DNA from: Actinidia chinensis
Taxonomy: Eukaryota > Streptophyta > Magnoliopsida > Ericales > Actinidiaceae
Assembly (NCBI GenBank): GCA_009663005.1
Contig: CM018891.1
Location: forward strand, 2,165,465 to 2,180,464
Direction: 5' to 3'
DNA length: 15,000 nucleotides
Position 1 is the stretch's first letter; each line of letters begins with the position of its first letter. The notes beneath the pieces were generated by a model, which worked only from the letters and a program-made list of their open reading frames with translations, made no database searches and was not told the origin of the DNA. The position numbers were made by a program, and so were the translations under genes. Positions 8,263-15,000 of the stretch are shown piece after piece.

Positions 8263-8449
8263 GGGGAGGGATCAACTGTCCAAATTTTTTCTGTCCCAAT
8301 CCCTATTTCAGTCCTTATTGGGTGACATTTGTTCATTTATAATTCTTAATGAGATGAGTAAATTATCCAACTTTTTCTGATAAATTATAAATGAACAGAT
8401 ATCACCCAACGAAGGCTGAGACATGTGCTAGGACAGCTGATCCCCTCAC
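8263..8449. mobile_element. Mutator-like MITE, 187 bp, 9-bp TSD, long TIRs
   Basis: A perfect 9-bp direct repeat AGCTTCATG flanks the element (8254-8262 and 8450-8458). The termini GGGGAGGGATCAACTGTCC and the inverse of GGACAGCTGATCCCCTCAC agree at 15 of 19 positions. Inverted pairing resumes further in, at TGGGTGACATTTGTTCATTT (8320-8339) against AAATGAACAGATATCACCCA (8390-8409), so most of the element can fold back. The interior has no coding capacity. TSD length and extended TIRs point to a Mutator-derived MITE. Confidence 0.8.
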
Positions 8450-8458
8450 AGCTTCATG

Positions 8459-10506
8459 TTTTCTTAACTTCTTAACTTGTTAGAAAGCAATTAGGCACAG
8501 AAGTCAGTAGTGCATGGCACTAGTGTGTGATAAAAGTAATTATTCCAACAAAGCTAAGAAACTAGTGCTGTCACACCATCTTTCTCTAGATAATGTACTT
8601 TGACAAATATTTTGTTTACCCATGGAAGTAAACATTGGATCAAAATAATGAATCCACTTATTTAAATGAAATTAAAAATCAAGAATTTTAAATTCAACTA
8701 TCTTATATAATCAAAACTAAGGGTGGTGTTGATCCGTTTGTCAAGTAGATGAACAATTTTGTGCAACTTGACTCTTGCTTATGAATCATCTATGAACAAA
8801 GAAAATAATTTTATGCCCCCCTTCACATGAATCACATGTGGGTTATAATATTTTGGATTAGCGAGCTGCTACGTATCACCTTTATAATAACTATTTTATT
8901 TCATACATAGCAAAATCTGATTTATCTTATTAATTCATAACCTTATTAATTCACATAAACTCTTAAATAAGAAACCAATCACAAGTATATATCCAACTAA
9001 GATAGAATACAAATAGCTAGCTATTAAACTCCGATGAGAAATAGCATTTGTCTTTTGGGTTAGTAATACATTTTTTATGATTAGTTAAAAAATGAAGCGG
9101 GTCTCCTTTACGTCTTGTAGTTTTAGGTATTCATCGCCTAGGAGTCATGTCAGGTGGAGGAACAAAATCGGACTCCAGCTTTTTTCAAGGACAAATAAAT
9201 TTGAATGGACAAAATGTCCCTCAAAATGCAATGGTTCCCTTGATATTGTCCCATTCCCAATGATATCCTTTCAACCAACCAATATAATAATCTCAAACTT
9301 TTCTGCTGGACCTTATGGAATGTAATCTCCCTTGAAAAAAACATGATATCAAGAAGGATTCAAACATGAGAATGAATCCAATTCCAATTCGTGCATGCGT
9401 CTCTCCTATATTCGTGCAATTTTGGAAGTTTCCTTGTGTTAGTCCAAAAGCAGAACGACCATGGAAGTCAAGAGGGAGGAAACGAAAAACATGACTACAT
9501 GAAGGTTGGTTCATTCCCCTTCTCATGAAAACTGTCATTCAAAAATAAAATAATAATAAAAAAGAATGAAAGAAAATCAGACCGATATTTAAAAATTCTC
9601 ATTACGTATTGTACACCATGATACCATTTATTGATTCCCATGGATAAAATCTGATATATCGAGCAATACTACGTACAAAAAAAAAGATGGGATTCATCTT
9701 ATTATATGAAGAAGTGAAGAACCACGTAGAAAACTAAGAAATCTGTTGAAATAGTAACCTCAAAGAACTCATCTACCCCACAAATGCCCAACCCCTTTAC
9801 AAAATCGAAAGAAGTTACACATACCCTAGAGTGGAGCCCATTTGGGAATGATTTCCGTACTCTAATTTTGTAAATAAAAAAAACTCAATTCATTGTTTTT
9901 ATCATGTAAAGTTTCAAATAGGAAAATGCGAGCCATGCAGTGGTGAATGTGTAAAATGTGTATTGATAAGTTTAAAAAAAATATATAAATATTCATAAAT
10001 ATTTATTGAAACATGTGAAAAATGCATATCAATCGCCGGCCAGGTAGTTGTAGCAAGACTACCTCGGATATGGTTTATACAAAATTGTATTCTTTATGTA
10101 CATTTTTCCTGTATGGGTGAGTACTGTGATCCTTGTAGGACAGGCCCAAGTGCAAAGCCCAATCATAGGCTGTAAACCAAGCCCACAAATCCGGCCATGG
10201 ATCATCCACCATCAGTTCACCGTCCATCCATAATCCAAGCGGTAGTAGAACCATCCAGAAAACCCGCATTGGATAAAAATGACTGTTAAAATGATCTAAC
10301 TAGATTTTTAAGTGACCTTTGTAATTTGTCTTTATTTCAGTTTTTTATTTTTATTTTTAATATTTTTATCCTGTTTCGTTCCTAAAAATTTACAAGTTTC
10401 ATCATTTTCACGAACAAAAGCAATAACAAAAGCAATAGATATAAATATAATGCTTTTACAAGTGAGGAGAGAAGTTTCTGTAATATAATAAATTAAAAAA
10501 TCCAAC
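8459..10506. other. Long intergenic stretch without recognisable genes
   Basis: I see no gene, RNA gene or bounded element in these 2 kb. Small frames at 9092-9325 (plus) and 9150-9344 and 9293-9538 (minus) are Ser/Phe-rich with no motif and overlap each other on opposite strands. A segment at 10125-10270 is richer in GCCCA/GGCCC motifs, with a short minus-strand frame (10075-10269) lacking any family signature; it may be an old transposon or promoter-like remnant. Short A/T palindromic sequence occurs near 9975-10005. Confidence 0.5.
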
Positions 10507-10514
10507 ATTCTGGC

Positions 10515-10961
10515 TAGTGTTGTAAATTGGGTAGGATCTAGTGAGCCCGTCGATGTCCGGGCCGCATGGATTGGGCCGAGTCGACCCGTTTGGGCATGTG
10601 TCCTATCCAAGCCTGCAGTCAAACAGCCCCTGCCTAGACATCTCGGCGAAGTTCGGTCCGTTTTAGCAACCGACTCGTTTGAGCTCGAAACCCAGCCCGC
10701 CATGCCATCCCAACTCATCCAATCAGCCCGAAAATCCAATAGAAAAACTTTTAAAAAAATTAATAATAAAATTCGGGCAGGTCCCAACTCGCCCGTCGAG
10801 TGGGACGGTCTCACGGTTCGGGATGGGCAGGATGTTCGGCTTTCAAGCTTGGCCCAACCCATCCCGTCACCTATGCGGGTTGGACTCAACTCAAATTGAG
10901 TCCGTCCAAACCCATGACCAAATCGAATTGGGCCAGCCAATGGACCCAATTTGCACCTCTA
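10515..10961. mobile_element. Non-autonomous hAT-like element, 447 bp
   Basis: The left end TAGTGTTGTAAATTGGGT (10515-10532) and the inverse of the right end ACCCAATTTGCACCTCTA (10944-10961) agree at 14 of 18 positions, both starting TAGNGNTG. The flanks ATTCTGGC (10507-10514) and ATTCTGCC (10962-10969) form an 8-bp target-site duplication with one mismatch, as expected for an older hAT insertion. The interior is GC-rich with repeated GGGCC, CCCGT and CCCAACCC motifs and has no transposase. Long open frames across it on both strands are by-products of stop-poor, GC-rich sequence. Confidence 0.8.
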
Positions 10962-10969
10962 ATTCTGCC

Positions 10970-11548
10970 ACTTCCAATTTGGTGAAAAAGAAAGAACTTG
11001 GTGTGATGATGTTTGCCACTTTATCAAATATTATCAAATTTCTTTCTGCTTTATCTCATCCCTCTATATGCTTCAATTTGTTTAATTATTTTTTTATTTT
11101 AATTGTTTGCCTTAGTTCCATTGCTTTTTTGGAATGAATCAAGGGGTTCAAGGTGATCGCATTCAAAGAAATTCACAAAAAATCTATTACTGAACAATTT
11201 GAAAATATTGTGATATTGTAATTAAAGTGTAAGCGATATATATCATATACTGATATTTTTTAATTCTTCATTGTGAGAGTAAACTTCATTTGTATTCTAA
11301 ACCCTACTATTATTTACTTTTTATTATTAAACATGAATAGTATAATTTGAATTTATTTGTTTATTTTTCTTAATTATGGTCCACATCTATATCCTTCTAC
11401 ACTGTAAAGTTAGAATTCTAGATTCGTCACCAAACTAAATCATTTCTTTTATGAATATTAGTACTTTGAAATGATAATTAATTAAATAGGTTAAGTATTC
11501 AGATTGAAGTCAATGAATTGATTTAAGAAAGTTGGAAGATATTGATAT
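10970..11548. other. AT-rich intergenic stretch
   Basis: I find nothing supportable: no gene, hairpin array or bounded repeat. The tail of the plus-strand frame that ends at 11137 consists of hydrophobic residues encoded by T-rich sequence and runs out of the adjacent hAT element. Confidence 0.5.
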
Positions 11549-11728
11549 AAGTTTCCAAAAAAGCAATATATATCATGCTCACATTATTAATTTAATTGTT
11601 GTATATGTTATCATCATGCATATATATTAATCTACATGGACCCAAGTTTCCAAAAAAGCAATATATATCATGCTCACGTTATTAATTTAATTGTTGTATA
11701 TGTTATCATCATGCATATATATTAATCT
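11549..11728. repeat. 85-bp direct tandem duplication
   Basis: The 85 bases at 11549-11633 are repeated at 11644-11728 with a single difference (A to G within CTCACATT/CTCACGTT). A 10-base spacer, ACATGGACCC, separates the copies, giving a period of 95. Each copy starts AAGTTTCCAAAAAAGCAATA and ends CATATATATTAATCT. The near-identity in otherwise decayed surroundings indicates a recent event. The second copy ends only about 20 bases before the 3' end of the LINE. Confidence 0.95.
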
Positions 11729-11944
11729 CCCGCTAGCCACTTTTGGGCTATTTTTTTTATTAGAAGAGAAACACCTTTATTAAGCACCAATAAGCCATTA
11801 CCATAAAAGAAGAAAGGTTAAAAGCATCATTACTAGAAATTCATATCTCAACAAATACAGCTTAGTCAATCATATGCAATCACTCAGTACTAGATAACAT
11901 CAGATACAAAACATAAAACTGGAAAGAACACTTAGGATCCTATC

Positions 11945-12464
11945 TGATGTAGATGGCATAGGCCTTACTTATATGGAGCACCGGGACAGATTTAAGTTTG
12001 GGCCGACGTCATTCAAATTGGGCCAGAAGACCCTAGTTTGATGAAAAAAAGCCCAATTAACAATACTCACGGCTTTGCCATGGCTAAGGCCAGATTTTAG
12101 GCAAATTTCACAGTTTAGACCTCGAAAATGGCGTTTTTGCTATTTTAAAAAAATTATTTTCTTAATAACTTAGCCAACATAATTCCGATTTAGACTAGAT
12201 TTTTTGGTATATGCTTCTTTAGTTTAGAATCTAGATTTAGTACTAATTTGGATTTTTTCTTTTTTGGTAATTTTCTTAATTTCTTAATTTTCGGGTTTAT
12301 TTTGGCAATTAGGGTTTCTGGGGATTATAAGTATTGTAAGGACCTTCGTCTTAAGCAGTTTTTGATTAATAATATTACAGAATATTTTAGAAAATTAATA
12401 TCTTTGATTATGTTGTGTGTGTTTAATTAGATTAGTTTTCACCCATCACGTTAGCCCCGTATCA
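11945..12464 (+). mobile_element. 520-bp solo LTR inserted in the LINE
   Basis: The sequence begins TGATGTAG and ends CCGTATCA, so the termini form the inverted repeat TGAT/ATCA with the TG...CA of LTRs. The 5-bp target-site duplication CTATC is present on both sides (11940-11944 and 12465-12469). The LINE reading resumes on the other side, which confirms insertion. A GATTATAAG TATA-like sequence lies near 12325-12333 in plus orientation, followed by a U5-like AT-rich end. There is no internal region or second LTR, so the element is a solo LTR left by recombination between two LTRs. The small plus-strand frame at 12248-12430 is contained within it and is not a gene. Confidence 0.88.
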
Positions 12465-12469
12465 CTATC

Positions 12470-13197
12470 CCATTAGCTAAAACATGTTTGCTGAAAGTCT
12501 TCATGCTTCTCATCACATCCGGAGACCTTATGAAATCTTGAACAGAGTAATCTTTAATATTCTTAGCCACTATAACTTAAGAAGCTGTCTTGACTTTAAC
12601 TAACTCTACCACTTCTTCCCAGTGGGCAGCATTTTACCTTTAAACACCAACTCATTCCTAGCTAGCCATATGCTCCACAGAATTGCAGAGAACAAAGATT
12701 CCTAAATGCACTTTGAATTTGTATCCAAACCACCATGATGCTGAAATAGAAAGATCAGAAGGACATGCCCATTGAACAATCCACCACTTTAAACAATTAC
12801 ACCATATACTCCATGCTCGGTAGTTTCCATAAAACTATTGCAGAAAGGGCAAGAAATATCAGTACCTGAAGGTAAAATCCTCCATTTCCATAGCAGCTCC
12901 CTTGTGGCAATCCTCTGTTGAAGGGCCACCCAGCAAAAACATTCCACTTTTGGCGGTGCAAAACCTCTCCAAGCCAAGTTTTCAATTCTAGGTTGAGATC
13001 CTCCAGGGCTTTCAATAGTAGTACAAAATGATATCACTGAATACTCCTTATTCCTCTCCAATAGCCAAAGCACAGCATCGTCCTTGGTAGTATCTATTTG
13101 AACTGAGTTCATCATATCAAGTAAGTTCTGTAACAATGCTTTTTCCCCATTCAAAGAGCCGCCTTCTAAAAACTAAATTCCAAGATAGAGAGCCATC
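12470..13197 (-). pseudogene. LINE ORF2 C-terminal region with zf-RVT zinc-binding domain, broken
   Basis: The best open part (13154-12792, 121 codons) reads WRGFAPPKVECFCWVALQQR, then the zinc-ligand pattern CPFC (residues 102-105) with a histidine at 114. This is the zf-RVT domain that follows the reverse transcriptase in plant L1-type LINEs. Just upstream, in another frame at 13144-13197, lies DGSLSWNLVFRRRLFEWG, the conserved phrase that precedes this domain, so a frameshift sits near 13140. Downstream, after a stop at about 12789, LWSIWLARNELVFKGK (near 12634-12680) and NIKDYSVQDFIRSPD (near 12521-12565) continue the family C-terminus. With several stops and at least one frameshift, no protein is made. 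Confidence 0.85.
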
Positions 13198-13625
13198 TTG
13201 AAATCTGTACAAGTCGGACACTTCTTCTCTTCAGCAGTAAGATCCCTGCTCTCTTGACAAATATCAAGTCTGAGTAGCTCCTCTTCCATCTTCTTTACAT
13301 CCGTGTTGATATTACCAAATGCATTGATATTCCATTCTTTGATAATGTGCTTCAATCCTTGCATCTTTCTCAATAGTATATAACCTGCCCATCTTTGAAT
13401 TTCAGTTGAGCTCCAGAAGTCTTTCACTAACTTATCGAAATTCGGATGTAGTAACCATGCATCCAAAAATCTAAAAGGTTTGGGATCCCAGTTCCTCTCC
13501 TCTTCCATTAGCAATACTGGACAATGGTCTGATAAACCCCTGGAAGGCCAAACTGAGATAGTTTGGGAAGATCTGATCAATCCCTGCTTAGCAAAAATCT
13601 ATCCAATCGGCTCCTAGGCTACTTG
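13198..13625 (-). pseudogene. LINE ORF2 endonuclease C-terminal remnant
   Basis: The frame at 13580-13173 contains GLSDHCPVLL (residues 15-24), the SDHxP box near the end of the LINE AP-endonuclease, followed by the typical PKPFRFLDAWL. Immediately upstream, in a different frame, lies SRLDRFLLSRD (near 13586-13618), interrupted by TGA, so a stop and a frameshift separate the two halves. The domain's N-terminal catalytic residues are absent. After LDICQESRDLTAEE the sequence jumps within about 20 bases to a phrase found after the reverse transcriptase; the RT core and its YADD-type catalytic box are gone. Confidence 0.85.
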
Positions 13626-13758
13626 ATAGACCCACATGGAAGATACTCTCCATCTCTTCTTCAAATCCAAAAATTAATAAATTTTACATAATTTTGTTAC
13701 TCATATGTAACATAGGGTACTCCAATATCAAAACTGAATATATTTCATGTGTATGTGT

Positions 13759-14226
13759 ATGTTACAAAACACAATGTTGAGTTCTTCACATGTCTATTCG
13801 TCTCCTTAAAATTAAAATATTGCGTCCGTTCATGCCTGCACCACTCGACTGTTATATAACTTGATCGTAAAGGCCAAAAGAGCTGGATGAGGTATCCGTA
13901 ATTTCATCGGACATCTATAGAAAAAAAAATAAAAAATTCTTAAGAGTTTAATTTTTTTAAAAAAACTTGGTTCTGCAATGTGATTTTTTCGTATGTTACA
14001 AAATACAATGTTGTGTTCTACACATGTCTATTCGCTTTCCTAAGATTAAAATCTTGCGTCCGTTTATGCCTGCACCACTCGACTGTTATATAACTTGGTC
14101 GTAAAGGTCAAAGAGCTGGATGAGGTATCCGTAATTTCATCGGACATCTATAGAAAATTAAATAAAAAATTCTTAGAGTTTATTTTTTTTTAAAAAAAAC
14201 TTGGTTCTGTATTGTGATTTTTTCGT
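13759..14226. repeat. 234-bp tandem duplication
   Basis: Unit 1 (13759-13992) and unit 2 (13993-14226) abut exactly and are roughly 90% identical by eye. Both begin ATGTTACAAAA, contain CACCACTCGACTG followed by the palindrome GTTATATAAC, then GAGCTGGATGAGGTATCCG, and end in poly-A/T runs and GTGATTTTTTCGT. Neither is coding. Differences are scattered substitutions and small indels in the A/T runs. The duplication ends about 20 bases before promoter-like motifs start. Confidence 0.95.
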
Positions 14227-14590
14227 AGGTCTTCTATTCTAGTATGGGCCAGCCCAACTGAACCCAATTTCAAACAGTGACCACACAATTTCTTCCAAGT
14301 GGACCCACAGTGACCCAAAAAGGTGCTTCCAATTTGGCTGCAACAGACACATGTGGGCTGGGCTACAGGTTACTAATTAGCCCATTAATACATCGCGTAC
14401 TTGTGACGCGTCCCACCACGCGTTTCATGTTTCACTCCTTGGGTGCCAAGGCACAAGATACTTAAAAGAGCAGAGAGAGAGAGAGTCAACGTCAAACATT
14501 ATTTTAACGGTAAACTACTTGGAACCTAGGGTTTTATTTTTTATTTTTTATTTTTTGTTTAATTAAACTAGCGTTTTGTTATAACAAATT
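14227..14590 (+). promoter_or_regulatory. Probable housekeeping-type promoter of a gene to the right
   Basis: Several plant promoter motifs cluster here. Site II elements (TGGGCY): TGGGCC at 14245-14250, the inverse AGCCCA at 14251-14256, two overlapping TGGGCT at 14354-14364, and AGCCCA at 14379-14384. Two CGCG boxes ACGCGT (14406-14411, 14418-14423) are the core bound by CAMTA factors. A GA dinucleotide tract lies at 14472-14485. A telo box, the inverse of AAACCCTA, lies at 14527-14534. Site II plus telo box is a known combination in plant ribosomal-protein and proliferation genes. There is no strong TATA box. A 12-bp palindrome GTTTAATTAAAC lies at 14557-14568. The role is inferred from motif content and position ahead of the leader. 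Confidence 0.6.
14527..14534 (+). promoter_or_regulatory. Telo box (TAGGGTTT)
   Basis: TAGGGTTT, the inverse of AAACCCTA, lies about 150 bases before the leader splice donor and downstream of the site II elements. In plants such boxes act together with site II motifs in genes for the translation machinery. By sequence alone an isolated 8-mer is weak evidence; its company makes it credible. Confidence 0.5.
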
Positions 14591-14680
14591 CCTCTCTGGT
14601 CTGGGATTTTCCTCGAAGCAAACACAACCGAAAACTTCAGAAATTCGATCCAAGCAGCGTCGCCTCGCCTCGCCCTTCAG
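14591..14680 (+). other. Probable 5' untranslated leader exon
   Basis: The sequence CCTCTCTGGTCTGG through GCCTCGCCTCGCCCTTCAG is C/T-rich with balanced composition, contains no ATG, and ends CAG directly before GTATCT, a good plant splice-donor context. Pyrimidine-rich leaders with CGTCGCCTCGCC-type sequence just before a donor are typical of plant genes with a leader intron. The transcription start is not fixed and could lie anywhere from about 14580 to 14620. The start codon and product are beyond the window. Confidence 0.6.
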
Positions 14681-15000
14681 GTATCTCTCTCTTAATGCTC
14701 CGTTTTGTTTGCTGAGAATCTGTGGGAAAATTTTCTTTATCCAAGTTCTTATTGTTGTTCTTCTTTTCTTTCTTTCCCGTGATTTTTCGGGAAGCGATAT
14801 GGGGTTTCAATACCAGATTTTATTCAGTAATATCTTTTGCGATCTTGCTCATTCTCGGATATTTAGGACTGCCGATTTGTGCATTAATAGGAATGAAATC
14901 GCTATTAAGATTATCATATCCCGTGGATTGTTATCTCCGTTAACTAAAATCGCCGTATAATCGTAATTATTAACGAGACATTTATATGCACGTCGAGAAT
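14681..15000 (+). other. Start of a probable 5' UTR intron, running off the window
   Basis: It begins GTATCTCTCTCTTAATGC and continues T-rich with CTCCGTTTTGTTTGCTGAG, as many plant leader introns do; such introns often raise expression of the gene they precede. No convincing acceptor (pyrimidine tract then CAG with open coding sequence behind it) is seen before the end. The small frames at 14709-14960 start inside this intron, are Phe/Ile/Leu-rich because of the T-richness, and are not called genes. Confidence 0.55.

Larger units (their letters stand above)
11751..13650 (-). mobile_element. Decayed L1-type LINE on the minus strand, RT core deleted
   Basis: Read on the minus strand, the element contains the end of the endonuclease domain, then directly the region after the reverse transcriptase, then an untranslated 3' end. 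On the plus strand that end starts with T8 at 11751-11758; on the minus strand it has AATAAA near 11780 followed by the A-run, the typical LINE 3' terminus. A solo LTR interrupts it at 11945-12464. The 5' limit is uncertain: recognisable coding similarity begins about 13625, and the expected first part of the endonuclease is missing, as in 5'-truncated LINE copies. I could not identify target-site duplications. Stops and frame shifts show that the copy is dead. Confidence 0.85.

Noticed and set aside
10332..10949. 205-codon minus-strand open frame
   Set aside because: Most of it lies in the hAT-like element at 10515-10961, whose GC-rich motifs lack stops; the remainder is low-complexity Lys/Asn/Ile. 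No domain is recognisable.
10679..11137. 152-codon plus-strand open frame
   Set aside because: It starts inside the same element, runs out past its boundary into T-rich sequence, and shows no family motif.
12248..12430. 60-codon plus-strand frame (Phe/Ile-rich)
   Set aside because: It is wholly inside the solo LTR and driven by T-rich sequence.
14709..14960. 83- and 73-codon overlapping plus-strand frames
   Set aside because: They lie in the probable leader intron; the hydrophobic composition reflects T-richness and the two frames overlap each other.
1..15000. CRISPR arrays, bacterial operons or phage-like gene clusters
   Set aside because: There are no regularly spaced short repeats with unique spacers, no ribosome binding sites and no dense coding; all features are those of plant nuclear intergenic DNA.

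Overview
This window looks like nuclear intergenic DNA from a flowering plant, most likely a dicot; I cannot name the species. It is AT-rich with long A/T tracts, there are no compact prokaryotic-style genes, and the identifiable content is plant transposon debris: hAT- and Mutator-type MITEs, an L1-type LINE, LTR pieces and tandem duplications. The right edge has the look of a plant promoter and spliced 5' leader. Apart from two possible gene edges I see no intact host protein-coding gene. The few open frames of 60-205 codons fall inside repeats or lack any recognisable family signature.

Layout, left to right. Positions 1-78 may be the last codons of a gene to the left, followed by AT-rich sequence with a pair of small tandem hairpins (201-248). 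A foldback MITE (about 941-1222) and two adjacent, related A/T-rich MITE-like elements (1429-1634, 1636-1836) follow. From 2361 to 5565 lies a more GC-rich repeat block: two roughly 1-kb copies of one unit in direct orientation (2361-3402, 3403-4460), a linker, and a third, partial copy whose start coincides with a 650-bp LTR-like sequence (4916-5565) bounded by TGTAAG/CTTACA. All three copies carry a hairpin at the same place, and the paired sequence differs between copies while pairing is kept.

The middle holds four non-autonomous DNA transposons with readable target-site duplications (TSDs): a hAT element at 6092-6640 (perfect 8-bp TSD), a Mutator-like MITE at 7499-7689 (10-bp TSD), a Mutator-like MITE at 8263-8449 (9-bp TSD) and a hAT-like element at 10515-10961 (8-bp TSD, one mismatch). 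A foldback element without a clear TSD lies at 7821-8098.

The right third holds a near-perfect 85-bp tandem duplication (11549-11728) and a decayed minus-strand L1-type LINE (about 11751-13650). The LINE keeps the end of its endonuclease and its C-terminal zinc-binding region but has lost the whole reverse transcriptase core. A 520-bp solo LTR (11945-12464, TSD CTATC) sits inside its 3' end. After a 234-bp tandem duplication (13759-14226) comes a probable plus-strand promoter with site II elements, CGCG boxes, a GA tract and a telo box, then a 5' leader ending at a splice donor (14680/14681) and a leader intron running off the window. The coding part of that gene is outside.

No previously undescribed biological system is evident. 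The most interesting signals are the hairpin conserved across the three copies of the central repeat, the RT-deleted LINE with its nested solo LTR, and the tandem duplication abutting the promoter.
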